Shown one piece after another: positions 1 through 8,356 of a DNA stretch of 14,277 nt. The notes under the pieces were generated by a model, which was not told the DNA's origin, did no database searches, and saw only the letters and a list, made by a program, of their open reading frames with translations. The DNA is from Ignavibacteriales bacterium UBA6490 (GTDB lineage: Bacteria > Bacteroidota > Ignavibacteria > Ignavibacteriales > Ignavibacteriaceae). Made by a program: the position numbers and the translations under genes. Each line of letters starts with the position of its first letter. Within the stretch, counting starts at the first letter, position 1. The stretch spans positions 1 through 14,277 of the forward strand of contig DJMM01000005.1 in the NCBI GenBank assembly GCA_002435365.1, written 5' to 3'.

Positions 1-34
1 AATAATTTTCGAAATTAAATAGTGCAATTATTTC

Positions 35-65
35 TTTGAAGTTTCAAGGGTATTACTTAAATTTT
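35..65 (+). promoter_or_regulatory. candidate Bacteroidota-type promoter for the propeller gene
   Basis: TTTG at 35-38 is followed, after exactly 19 bases, by TAAATTTT at 58-65. This matches the Bacteroidota -33/-7 pattern TTTG-N19-TAnnTTTG except for the last base. It lies 31 bases upstream of the start codon at 97. Between them is an AT-rich leader and a strong ribosome binding site (GGAGG at 88-92). A short dyad, TTGAA-gt-TTCAA (36-47), overlaps the -33 element and could bind a regulator. The match is by eye only. Confidence 0.35.
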
Positions 66-96
66 TCAATCATTTTTTTCTTACACCGGAGGTTAT

Positions 97-2499
97 ATGT
101 CTCTAAGACACATTTTATCTTTATTTTTCTTTCTTTTTACATTTACAGTTAACTATGCCCAGGTATTTGAATGGACATGGCAAAACCCGGTTCCTATCGG
201 AGCCAATCTTAATGACGCAATAATTTTACCAGATAAGATTATGGCATTTGCAGATGGCGGTGCCGTTTTATATTCCACAGACGGCGGCAGCAGCGGAGTG
301 ATCTCCTACCCTGATTCGTTAAACGGAAACAGGTCAATATACGAAGCTGATTTTCCTACTTCTACAACGGGTTACCTTTGCGGTTTATCCGGTTTGATTA
401 TGAAGACGACCGATGGCGGAATTACATGGACAAATCTTCCTTCACCACTGACTACTAATTACTGGTATGTTGATTTTATTGATGCCGATACCGGTTATGT
501 GGTGTCAAGCGATTCAAAAATTCTCAAAACAACCGACGGCGGACAAAGCTGGAGTATGTATACTCTGTCTGCAACAAACACAACTATTTACAAAGTACAT
601 TTTGTGTCACCGTCAACTGGTTATGTCGGTACCGGAAGTTCTACAGTCGGCAGGCTTCATAAAACGACAGATTACGGAAACACCTGGTTTCCGGTTACCT
701 CATACACCTCCACCGGCACGGTACGCGGTTTGGATTTCATCGATGAGAATACAGGTTTCCTGAGTAATTCAAGTTACGAAATATTCAAGACAACCGATGG
801 TGGTGCAACATGGAATGGACAGGATATGGGCACCGGTACCTTCTATGAAGTTAAATTTTCAAGTGCGCTAAACGGAGCTGCTGCCGGCGCTACAGGCGAT
901 GTATATACTACCACTGATGGTGGTACTACATGGGTACCCGGAAACATCGGGTATACATCCAACTCTAATGTGTATGGCATGGATATTCAGGGCAGCAACA
1001 TTCTTGTTGCGGGCCAATCAGGTGTGATGGCTGCTTCAACAAACCTGGGGCAATCCTGGCTGCAAATTTCAAATGCTGTTACTTTAAACACCCTTAGATA
1101 CATTAATATGGTAAATGATCAGCTTGGTTATGCCTGCGGTGGAAATACCACCGAAAGTACACTAATTAAAACGACAGATGGCGGTATGACATGGAACCGT
1201 CTTCTTTTTGATGCGGGATATTATCTGTACTCACAGTCCTGGCTGAGTGAAAATACGGGTTATGTCGGAAGACGTGGTCCGGACGGTATCTTTAAAACAA
1301 CCGATGGCGGCGCAAATTTTGCACAACTGAATCCGGGAGGAGCATCTTCCACACAAATCTGGTATGCAATGGATTTTGCAAATGCTGATACAGGTTATGC
1401 TTCCTCAAGCGGCGGTCATATAGTTAAAACTACGGACGGGGGTGCAAACTTTACATTGCTGCCTGCAGTACATTCAACAAGCGCTATTTATTCACTCAGT
1501 CTGCTTGATGCACAGACACTTTTTGCTGCCGGCTCGAGCGGAAAAGTGTCAAAAACCACAGACGGCGGTGCTTCTTTCACTGCAATAAATATTCCTACAA
1601 CCACAACTTTATATGCTGTGGATTTTATAGATGTAAATACCGGAATAGTTGCCGGCACCAACGGAAGAACCTACAAAACTACGGACGGCGGAACATCCTG
1701 GACTGAATATAATGTCGGCTCTAATGCTGTGTTGTATGAAGTTTTATTCATTACCCCATCCCTGGTTTGGTTATCAGGCGATGCTGTAATGTTTTACAGT
1801 ACCGATGGAGGGATGACCTGGATACCCGCAAGTAAATATCACAACACCAATATTGCCTATAGTATGTCTTCTGCAGGCGGATATTTATATGTTGCAGGTG
1901 AATTCGGAAGCATTCTTAAAGGATATGCAGATCCGTTTGTACCGGTCGAACTTACTTCTTTCACAGCATCAGTTACTGGCAGTAGCGTAAATCTGAATTG
2001 GACGACCGGAACAGAAACCAACAATTACGGTTTCGAGATTCAGAAAAGCAGCGATAAAAATAACTGGACTGCTGCCGGATTTGTGAATGGATACGGTACA
2101 ACTACTGAAATCAGAAGCTACTCCTTTACCGATGTGTCTCCCTTTAACGGTACATCTTTCTACAGACTGAAACAGATTGATCTTGATGGCTCTTATGAAT
2201 ATTCAGCTGTTGTTCAGGTGAACCTAAATCAGGTTTACACATTTGCGCTCGACCAGAATTATCCGAATCCCTTTAACCCTTCCACCGTTATAAACTACCA
2301 AGTCCCAGATGAGGGTATCGTAACGCTGAAAGTCTATGATATTCTCGGCAATGAGGTTAAAACACTTGTTAATGAGTACAGGACTGCAGGAAAATATTCG
2401 GTTGGGTTCGACGGCAGCGATCTCTCCAGCGGAGTTTATATTTACAGAATTCAGGCTGGCAGATTTAATTCCAATATGAAAATGATATTGATCAAATAA
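97..2499 (+). CDS. secreted BNR/YCF48-like beta-propeller protein with type IX sorting domain
   Basis: An 800-residue exported protein. Residues 1-22 form a signal peptide ending in NYAQ. Residues about 55-610 hold roughly 13 repeats spaced about 40-50 residues apart, each with a (K)TTDGGxTW-type motif (for example near 103, 144, 231, 271, 358, 400, 444, 486, 527 and 568; two are degenerate, near 190 and 314). This is the signature of BNR/Asp-box and YCF48-like propeller blades. Residues about 615-710 resemble a fibronectin-III-like beta domain. Residues 717-800 are a type IX secretion C-terminal sorting domain: NYPNPFNPST at 721-730, VYDILGNEV at 747-755, SSGVYIYRI near 778. The protein should cross the inner membrane by Sec, leave by the type IX system and be anchored at or released from the surface. 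The start is supported by GGAGG at 88-92. Propellers of this kind usually bind ligands or scaffold; no catalytic residues are recognisable, so the substrate is unknown. Confidence 0.9.
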   Translation: MSLRHILSLFFFLFTFTVNYAQVFEWTWQNPVPIGANLNDAIILPDKIMAFADGGAVLYSTDGGSSGVISYPDSLNGNRSIYEADFPTSTTGYLCGLSGLIMKTTDGGITWTNLPSPLTTNYWYVDFIDADTGYVVSSDSKILKTTDGGQSWSMYTLSATNTTIYKVHFVSPSTGYVGTGSSTVGRLHKTTDYGNTWFPVTSYTSTGTVRGLDFIDENTGFLSNSSYEIFKTTDGGATWNGQDMGTGTFYEVKFSSALNGAAAGATGDVYTTTDGGTTWVPGNIGYTSNSNVYGMDIQGSNILVAGQSGVMAASTNLGQSWLQISNAVTLNTLRYINMVNDQLGYACGGNTTESTLIKTTDGGMTWNRLLFDAGYYLYSQSWLSENTGYVGRRGPDGIFKTTDGGANFAQLNPGGASSTQIWYAMDFANADTGYASSSGGHIVKTTDGGANFTLLPAVHSTSAIYSLSLLDAQTLFAAGSSGKVSKTTDGGASFTAINIPTTTTLYAVDFIDVNTGIVAGTNGRTYKTTDGGTSWTEYNVGSNAVLYEVLFITPSLVWLSGDAVMFYSTDGGMTWIPASKYHNTNIAYSMSSAGGYLYVAGEFGSILKGYADPFVPVELTSFTASVTGSSVNLNWTTGTETNNYGFEIQKSSDKNNWTAAGFVNGYGTTTEIRSYSFTDVSPFNGTSFYRLKQIDLDGSYEYSAVVQVNLNQVYTFALDQNYPNPFNPSTVINYQVPDEGIVTLKVYDILGNEVKTLVNEYRTAGKYSVGFDGSDLSSGVYIYRIQAGRFNSNMKMILIK

Positions 2500-2527
2500 C
2501 TTTTTTATCTGATCATATGCTTTAATA

Positions 2528-2557
2528 AAACAAGCCGCATTAAAATGCGGCTTGTTT
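2528..2557. terminator. bidirectional intrinsic terminator between convergent genes
   Basis: A perfect 13-bp stem (2528-2540 with 2545-2557; AAACAAGCCGCAT and its complement) surrounds a 4-base loop. It is flanked by T-rich sequence on the plus side (TATTTTCC) and by TTTTATTAAAG when read on the minus strand. It sits 28 bases after the stop of the plus-strand propeller gene and 58 bases after the stop of minus-strand transketolase, so it can end transcription from both. Confidence 0.88.
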
Positions 2558-2615
2558 ATTTTCCAACCGGAAGAGTGACGAGAATCTCCGGGATCAGCCG
2601 GTGCTAAACAACTCC

Positions 2616-4637
2616 TTAACTTTTTAATTTATTCATGACCCTCTTTGCGGTTTCTGCAATGTTAGAAGGCGTAAAACCAAACTGCTCCATCACCACTTTT
2701 AAGGGAGCAGATTTTCCAAAACTTTTCATACTTACTGCTTCACCAAACCGGCCGATATATTTATGCCAGCCCTGTTCAATGCCTGCTTCTACTGAAATCC
2801 TGGCTTTGATATCAGCAGGAAGAACCGATTCTTTATATGCTTCCGGCTGTAGTTCAAAGAGCTCCCAGCTCGGGAAATTGACAACACGTACATTAACTCC
2901 TTCCGTTTCAAGAAGCCCTGCTGCTTTTAATGCCGGATGCACTTCCGATCCCGATGCCATTATTATTAAGTCCGGTTTAGCTTGGGAATCCTTCAGAATA
3001 TAAGCCCCTTTTAATAATTCAGCAGCCGGGGGAAAGTTTTCTCTGTCCAGTACAGGTAATCCCTGCCTGGTTAATATAAGTGCAACTGGTCCTGTCTTAT
3101 GTTCGATGGCAGCCTGCCAGGCATATACAGTTTCATTGGCGTCGCAGGGACGTATAACAATCAGGTGCGGAATCGCCCTCAATGAAGCAATATGTTCAAC
3201 GGGCTGATGGGTCGGTCCGTCTTCTCCCAATCCTATACTGTCATGTGTAAAAATATATATGGGACGTATCCCTGATAATGATGCCAGCCTGATGGCGGGT
3301 CTCAGGTAATCAGAAAAAACAAGGAAAGTGCCACCGAAAGGAATAGTTCCTCCATATAACTCGAGCCCGTTCAGGATCGATGCCATTGTATGTTCGCGCA
3401 CTCCATAAAATATGTTTCTGCCGGCAGGATTTTCCGCGGAGAAATCACCTCCGTTATTAATATAAGTATTTACTGATGGACCAAGATCAGCGGATCCGCC
3501 GAATAATTCTGGAAGATCGCCGGATATTGAATTAATTACCTTGCCAGATGCGGACCTTGTTGCAATACCCTTTCCTTCATCCTTAAAGACAGGCAGGTTT
3601 TTTTTCCATTCCTCACCATAATTCCCTTCCATCATTCTGACGTATAAATCCGCTTCTCCGGGATATTTGGATTTGTACCTTGAAAACTTGTCGTTCCATT
3701 CCTTTTCGAAAGCAGCTCCTCTCTTTCTTACAACCGCGAAAGCATCTCTAACCTCATCAGGAATAAAAAAGAATTTATCTTCCGGCCAGCCCAGGTTCTT
3801 TTTGGTAAGTTTAACTTCCTCTTCGCCGAGCGGAGAACCATGTGAAGAAGCTTTATCCTGTTTGTTCGGACTACCGTATCCAATATGGGTATCCGTTATT
3901 ATAATTGTCGGTTTCTCTGAAGTCTGCGCATGCTTAATCTGTTTTTCAATATCATCAATATTATTTACATCCTTAATGTGCTGAACATTCCAGCCGTATG
4001 CTTTAAATCTCTCAGAAGTAACGTCAGAAAAAGTGAGTGAAGTGCTCCCGTCAATCGAAATATGATTGTTGTCGTAGAAGAAAATAATATTATTCAGCCC
4101 GAGGTGACCGGCCAGAGATGCGGCTTCATGCGAAACACCTTCCATCAAATCACCGTCACTGCATATCCCGTAAATATAATGATCAACAATTTTAATGTCG
4201 TCTTTATTGAACATTGCCGCTAAATGTTTAGAACCGATTGCCATGCCCACAGCGTTTGCAAACCCCTGTCCCAGCGGACCGGTTGTAGTTTCAATTCCAA
4301 GAGATGGATTATGTTCAGGGTGCCCGGCAGTTTTACTTCCCCACTGCCTGAAACTTTTAAGATCTTCCATAGAAATATCATAGCCGCACAGGTGGAGCGA
4401 GCTGTAAAGAAGCATGCTTCCGTGGCCGGCGGAGAGAACAAACCTGTCCCTGTTGTTCCACCGGGGATTTGCAGGATTATGCTTCATATATTTTGCAAAA
4501 AGCGCCAGTGCAAGCGGCGCATTTCCCATCGGCATACCGGGATGCCCCGAATTTGCCTTTTGTACTCCGTCCACAGAAAGAAATCTTATTGTGTTAACTG
4601 CAAGCTTGTCTAAGTTGCTGTCAGAAAAGATTGGCAT
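2616..4637 (-). CDS. tkt: transketolase
   Basis: Thiamine-diphosphate enzyme of the non-oxidative pentose phosphate pathway. It moves two-carbon ketol units between xylulose-5-P, ribose-5-P, erythrose-4-P and their partners in the cytoplasm. Full length at 673 residues, as usual for bacterial transketolases. From the ATG at 4637: NSGHPG near 30-34, SAGHGS near 69-74, the TPP/metal motif starting at 160 (SDGDLMEG) and ending in YDNN near 188-191, SSHGSP near 265, GGSADLGPS near 380, YGVREHTM with the catalytic Glu at 415, and THDSIGLGEDGPTHQP at 464-478, with substrate-binding His at 465 and 477. All key residues appear intact. The frame also allows GTG at 4643, but that codon overlaps the ribosome binding site GGAG (4643-4646), which sits 5 bases before the ATG, so the ATG is preferred. 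The gene lies 95 bp downstream of the carboxypeptidase gene, at the end of the minus-strand block. Confidence 0.97.
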   Translation of the reverse strand: MPIFSDSNLDKLAVNTIRFLSVDGVQKANSGHPGMPMGNAPLALALFAKYMKHNPANPRWNNRDRFVLSAGHGSMLLYSSLHLCGYDISMEDLKSFRQWGSKTAGHPEHNPSLGIETTTGPLGQGFANAVGMAIGSKHLAAMFNKDDIKIVDHYIYGICSDGDLMEGVSHEAASLAGHLGLNNIIFFYDNNHISIDGSTSLTFSDVTSERFKAYGWNVQHIKDVNNIDDIEKQIKHAQTSEKPTIIITDTHIGYGSPNKQDKASSHGSPLGEEEVKLTKKNLGWPEDKFFFIPDEVRDAFAVVRKRGAAFEKEWNDKFSRYKSKYPGEADLYVRMMEGNYGEEWKKNLPVFKDEGKGIATRSASGKVINSISGDLPELFGGSADLGPSVNTYINNGGDFSAENPAGRNIFYGVREHTMASILNGLELYGGTIPFGGTFLVFSDYLRPAIRLASLSGIRPIYIFTHDSIGLGEDGPTHQPVEHIASLRAIPHLIVIRPCDANETVYAWQAAIEHKTGPVALILTRQGLPVLDRENFPPAAELLKGAYILKDSQAKPDLIIMASGSEVHPALKAAGLLETEGVNVRVVNFPSWELFELQPEAYKESVLPADIKARISVEAGIEQGWHKYIGRFGEAVSMKSFGKSAPLKVVMEQFGFTPSNIAETAKRVMNKLKS

Positions 4638-4642
4638 TGTCA

Positions 4643-4646
4643 CTCC
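4643..4646 (-). promoter_or_regulatory. ribosome binding site deciding the transketolase start
   Basis: GGAG on the minus strand, followed by five bases and then ATG at 4637. A GTG codon in frame at 4643-4641 uses the last G of this site, so it cannot be served by it. This favours the shorter 673-residue protein. Confidence 0.7.
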
Positions 4647-4672
4647 AGATAAATTATATCAATACTTATTAT

Positions 4673-4704
4673 GAAATATATTGGTTAAGAATTCAAGGTT
4701 CAAG
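4673..4704 (-). promoter_or_regulatory. weak candidate promoter for transketolase
   Basis: Read on the minus strand, CTTG (4704-4701) is followed by 20 bases and then TATATTTC (4680-4673), close to TTG-N19-21-TAnnTTTG of Bacteroidota. It ends 35 bases before the ATG. With the 95-bp gap it suggests transketolase can be transcribed apart from the upstream cluster. The match is imperfect and the region is AT-rich, so chance is possible. Confidence 0.25.
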
Positions 4705-4726
4705 CTTCAGACTCCAAAGTTCATGC
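4692..4726. repeat. degenerate heptanucleotide tandem repeat
   Basis: Five consecutive 7-base units: TTCAAGG, TTCAAGC, TTCAGAC, TCCAAAG, TTCATGC, with consensus near TTCAAGS. They fill the spacer just after the carboxypeptidase stop codon (4733). They resemble the short tandem heptamer arrays found between genes in some bacterial genomes. No function is evident. Confidence 0.5.
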
Positions 4727-4732
4727 ATATAA

Positions 4733-6202
4733 TTAATATTCTTCCGCAATTGCTCTGAGTAATTTTATATGCTCCTGGTTAATCCGGTTTGACGATACTG
4801 TAAAATTATTTGCAATGAAAGAGAAGGAGACAAGCCTTCCGCTTTTTGCTTTTATGTATCCGGAATGGCTGCGAACGCCGTTTATCGTTCCGGACTTGAT
4901 CCGTGCATTATATGCTATTACTGTATTTGAACCAAAATTTTTAAATGCGCTTATGTCTTCCGGATCACCCGCAACACCAAGTGAGTTATAGAAAGCTTCA
5001 AAAAAATTCTGCTTTGTAACGGAGGTAAGAAGAGCGCACATCATTTTCGCCGTTATCATATTAGTCCTCGAAAGTCCCGAGCCGTCGAACAATCTTAATC
5101 CTTTAGTATTCACATTCAATGTTTTAAGAAATTTTTCCACTCCATCAATCCCCTTATCCACGCTTCCCTCTTTAAATTCGTAAACACCGATCATTTTAAG
5201 CAGCTGCTCTGCATAAAGATTATTGCTGAGCTTATTAATAATGAAAACAATGTCCTTCAGCGGAGGCGAGTAAGTGGTATGAATTTTTTGAAGCCCGGAA
5301 ATATCTACAGGGTATTCGGACAGATAAGAGGCTCCCGATACATCGATACCGTTATCCATTAATGATTTTGTAAAGTACTGCACGGCAAATAACGGCGGAT
5401 CGGGAATAGAGCCCTTTATTGAAAATTCATTTACACCGGCTGGGACTGTCCCGCGGAGAACTGCCTTGAACTGACCGGGTGAAGCATAAATATACCCGTT
5501 GTCGCCGCTTCCGGCTGGACCTGTTTTCATAAAGTTTGTAAATGTCAATCCTTCTATTACAGGATCCGTTCTCAAAACCTCCGCTGGTTCTCCGGGTTTT
5601 CCCGGTTTAAAATAAAGATAGTATAAATTATTATTTACTGTAAGAGCGCTGGTGCCCGCTCCGTAATAATTCCCCATATCAATCCAGGGGTAGTAATCCG
5701 GAAGAGGAATCCGGTCGAATAAAAAATCATCAGCGATTACCGATCCATTAATTTTCTCTATCCCCGCAGCTTTAACAGACCGGACCCATTCCTGCATAAG
5801 TGAATCCAGCGGAAGGGAGCCTTTCACAATAGAAGATCCGAGCGCAGGATCACCTCCTCCCTTAATTATAATATCGCCGTCAAGCACACCGTTATTAAGA
5901 TTTCCGCGAATAAACAATCCGGTGCTGAACCTGAAGTCCTCACCCAGATAATAAAGACCGGCAGATGAAGTAAAAAGCTTTAATCCCGATGCGGGAGCCA
6001 GACTTTTGTTCCCGTCAGAGTTGATAATCTCTTCACCGTTGTCAGCATACTGCGCATAAATTCCCCACACCGCATTTTCAAACTCTGCTGAATTCTTTAT
6101 TTCCGAAACCAGCTTATGCAGGGTCTGTGAATATGCCACGGCAGGAAAGAATAAATAAATCAGGATGATGAGGGCTGTACAGTATCTCGGTTTATTAAAC
6201 AT
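4733..6202 (-). CDS. dacB: D-alanyl-D-alanine carboxypeptidase/endopeptidase, PBP4 type (peptidase S13)
   Basis: A 489-residue periplasmic penicillin-binding protein that removes the terminal D-Ala of peptidoglycan stem peptides and/or cuts D-Ala-meso-DAP cross-links. Residues 1-25 are a signal peptide (hydrophobic 9-24, ending VAYSQ). The three active-site motifs are present: SxxK as S72-G-L-K75 in the context LAPASGLKLFTSS, SxN as S326-N-N328, and KSG as K436-S-G-T. The S13-family motif DGSGLSR is at 373-379, and GGGDPALGSS at 115-124 is also typical. The length fits PBP4, including the domains inserted between the first two motifs. It starts 16 bp after the PAP2-like gene, so it is probably co-transcribed with it and with the upstream sensor genes. 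This suggests envelope maintenance under the control of, or in step with, that sensing module. The symbol rests on family membership. Confidence 0.93.
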   Translation of the reverse strand: MFNKPRYCTALIILIYLFFPAVAYSQTLHKLVSEIKNSAEFENAVWGIYAQYADNGEEIINSDGNKSLAPASGLKLFTSSAGLYYLGEDFRFSTGLFIRGNLNNGVLDGDIIIKGGGDPALGSSIVKGSLPLDSLMQEWVRSVKAAGIEKINGSVIADDFLFDRIPLPDYYPWIDMGNYYGAGTSALTVNNNLYYLYFKPGKPGEPAEVLRTDPVIEGLTFTNFMKTGPAGSGDNGYIYASPGQFKAVLRGTVPAGVNEFSIKGSIPDPPLFAVQYFTKSLMDNGIDVSGASYLSEYPVDISGLQKIHTTYSPPLKDIVFIINKLSNNLYAEQLLKMIGVYEFKEGSVDKGIDGVEKFLKTLNVNTKGLRLFDGSGLSRTNMITAKMMCALLTSVTKQNFFEAFYNSLGVAGDPEDISAFKNFGSNTVIAYNARIKSGTINGVRSHSGYIKAKSGRLVSFSFIANNFTVSSNRINQEHIKLLRAIAEEY

Positions 6203-6218
6203 GGTTTTCTCACTGATA

Positions 6219-6863
6219 TCAGATATTTAATTTTTCTTTAATTATCCTCAGGATAAAGGTGGAGGCGGCAGTAAACATTACGGCAGCATATATATCAATT
6301 GTATAATGTACTTTCTGCAGAATAAGCAGAACAGCAATCAGGATGGTCAGCAGAAGAAATGCTGTTTTGAACTTACGGTTTTCCGCGGAGAGATAAAAAA
6401 TCAGCAGGCTTGCAGTATGCCCCGAGAAAAAAAGATCTTTTGTAAGAGCAGAACCGGTACCAAAATATTCTACGAACGGATCCTGCAGCACAATCATTCC
6501 CTGCGGCGGTTCAAGAGGAAGAATATACATTGCTGCGATTCTCGATATCACCATTAACGAATAAAGCTGGATGGCGAAGAGAAGCTGCGCAGGGTGCGGA
6601 AGGAGGCTGAAAATTGCTGCAATAAGCGCTGTATAAATCACTGCGAATATAAGCCAGGTCAGATCCACAGCGGTAAAAAATGAAAGAACAGGATCATCGA
6701 AACTGATTCCCTTCCTTGTTTCAACATACTCCAGGAAGAGGGCGAGACAGTATAAAGCTGCCGCAAGAGTGATTAGAGAAAAAATAAAAACGGAACGGAA
6801 CCTTTTGCTTTTAAGTGCCGATTTCCAGCTGTCTTCAGAATTTATGTTTTCCCCTATCCCCAT
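6219..6863 (-). CDS. PAP2-like / sphingomyelin-synthase-like membrane phosphatase
   Basis: A 214-residue integral membrane protein with about six hydrophobic segments (roughly 23-45, 67-87, 93-113, 144-160, 166-184, 189-207). It has the catalytic pattern of the PAP2 C-terminal / sphingomyelin synthase-like family: F-S-G-H149-T and H186-Y-T-I-D190, which give the His-His-Asp triad. Members hydrolyse or transfer phosphate or phospho-headgroups on lipids at the membrane surface. The substrate cannot be told from sequence; undecaprenyl pyrophosphate, phosphatidic acid and a phospholipid headgroup are all possible. Undecaprenyl recycling would suit the neighbouring peptidoglycan enzyme, but that is inference. 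The start ATG overlaps the stop of the upstream hybrid kinase by one base (TGATG), a strong sign of translational coupling, and no other ribosome binding site is obvious. Confidence 0.82.
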   Translation of the reverse strand: MGIGENINSEDSWKSALKSKRFRSVFIFSLITLAAALYCLALFLEYVETRKGISFDDPVLSFFTAVDLTWLIFAVIYTALIAAIFSLLPHPAQLLFAIQLYSLMVISRIAAMYILPLEPPQGMIVLQDPFVEYFGTGSALTKDLFFSGHTASLLIFYLSAENRKFKTAFLLLTILIAVLLILQKVHYTIDIYAAVMFTAASTFILRIIKEKLNI

Positions 6864-8356
6864 CAGAATGAAGCAAGTATCTTCAGAAGATCACTTTTGG
6901 AGAACGGCTTCACTACAAATTTATCGGCACCGGCATTATAGAATTTTTCAATCTTCTCTTCGATGAATTCGCTTGAAAGAATAACAACCGGACGCCTGAA
7001 AGGATCATTTCTTTTAATGTCGCCGCAGATAATTATACTCTGGTCCCAGTGGCTCTGGTGAACATCAAAAATTATTATGGAATAGCTTTCGTCGTTAAGC
7101 AGACCAAGACTGAAATTCCTGAACCCGTATACGTCAAGAGTATATCCTGATTTAAGATAGGCGTTGAGCAGATCGTTAGATTCACCGGTATCTTCAAGCA
7201 TCAGAATCTTTTTAAGCTTTTTACTGCCTGCTGCGCGGCTTTCCTGCTTTGCCGGTTCTGCGAGCGGCAAGGTAAATGTTATAGTGGTTCCTACTCCTTT
7301 AATACTGTCCACCAGAAGAGAACCGCCAAGCTTTTCAATATATTTTTTAGATAGTGCAAGGCCCAGTCCGTTGCCCTCAAAACTGCGACCTATATTCAGA
7401 TCCTCCTGGCTGAAGGGCTGAAAAAGATGATCCATATATTTTGACGATATTCCTACACCTGTGTCCTTAATACGGCAGACGGCAAGATTCCTCTCATAGG
7501 ATATACTTGCTTCAACTTCAATATATCCCTGGTTTGTAAATTTAACGGCATTGCTCAGAAGATTATTAACAGCATTTTCCACGCAATGAAGATCGGCATC
7601 CACCATAATTTCATTCTCATGATAGATTTTTTTTAAGTCGATCTTTTTTTCTTCAGCCTGAGAATTTACAGCCCCCAGCCCGTTATTAAGCACATTTAAA
7701 AGATTAAGCTTTTCCATTTTCAGGTTATAGTTGCCTGCTTCAATCTGTGCAAATTCAAGCATCTGGGTTATACTTTTAAATAACCTCTCGCTCCCGCTGT
7801 ATAGGTTATCAAGATAGATTTTATCTTCCACGGAAAGTTTGTCCTTCAGACTTTCCTTTATAATAGCAGCATAACCGAGGATAGAGTTAAGGGGAGTTCT
7901 GAGCTCGTGAGAAAGCACGTTTAGAAATGTATCTTTCAATCTTTCCGACTCCCTGAAAGCATCACGGGCTTTTTTGATCTCCTCTTCCGCAAGGTAGAGA
8001 TCTGTCTGATCCTCATGTATGAGCAGAATATAATCGCTCTTTCCGATATGCAGGGGAGAGACTTTGGTGAGCAGCAGGGGAATGGCAATATTCCTGGATT
8101 TCAGCAGGGTGTCTGAATATTCTGTAATCTGAGCCGGTTTATTCTTTGTAAAAACCTCTTTTAGTATTTCTGCATTGCCTGACCTTATCAGTTCAGCATC
8201 ATTAAATATATTATATTCACTCAGCTCGGAAAGCGAGTACCCCCATACCAGCGAAAAAGCCTGATTTATGTAAACTATTCCGCCGGCGCTGTCTACAAGC
8301 TGAACCGGGAAGTGTATAATCGAATATGATTTTTCAAACTGAGTAAGATTCTTCAT
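6863..8356 (-). CDS. PAS-domain hybrid histidine kinase with C-terminal receiver
   Basis: A 497-residue cytoplasmic sensor kinase with no membrane segment. Residues about 8-120 are a PAS domain. Residues about 120-145 form a linking helix. The dimerisation/phosphotransfer domain contains LSHELRTPLNS with phospho-acceptor H150. The ATPase domain has an N-box (NNLLSNAVKF, 264-273), a G1 box (DTGVGI, 298-303) and a G2 box (GNGLGL, 328-333). Residues about 382-497 are a receiver with acidic pair E388-D389, phosphorylation site D431, S461 and K483 (VVKPFSK). All catalytic positions look intact, so it should autophosphorylate and relay to its own receiver. No DNA-binding output is attached, so a phosphotransfer protein or another regulator should act downstream. 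Its start overlaps the stop of the GAF gene by one base (TAATG) and its stop overlaps the start of the PAP2-like gene, placing it in the middle of the operon. Confidence 0.93.
   Translation of the reverse strand: MKNLTQFEKSYSIIHFPVQLVDSAGGIVYINQAFSLVWGYSLSELSEYNIFNDAELIRSGNAEILKEVFTKNKPAQITEYSDTLLKSRNIAIPLLLTKVSPLHIGKSDYILLIHEDQTDLYLAEEEIKKARDAFRESERLKDTFLNVLSHELRTPLNSILGYAAIIKESLKDKLSVEDKIYLDNLYSGSERLFKSITQMLEFAQIEAGNYNLKMEKLNLLNVLNNGLGAVNSQAEEKKIDLKKIYHENEIMVDADLHCVENAVNNLLSNAVKFTNQGYIEVEASISYERNLAVCRIKDTGVGISSKYMDHLFQPFSQEDLNIGRSFEGNGLGLALSKKYIEKLGGSLLVDSIKGVGTTITFTLPLAEPAKQESRAAGSKKLKKILMLEDTGESNDLLNAYLKSGYTLDVYGFRNFSLGLLNDESYSIIIFDVHQSHWDQSIIICGDIKRNDPFRRPVVILSSEFIEEKIEKFYNAGADKFVVKPFSKSDLLKILASF

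Noticed and set aside
467..763. A 98-residue open frame inside the propeller gene
   Set aside because: It overlaps the repeat-rich coding region in another frame and has no recognisable features.
2635..4674. Several plus-strand open frames opposite transketolase
   Set aside because: They are antisense shadows of a fully recognisable transketolase, with no ribosome binding site or family resemblance.
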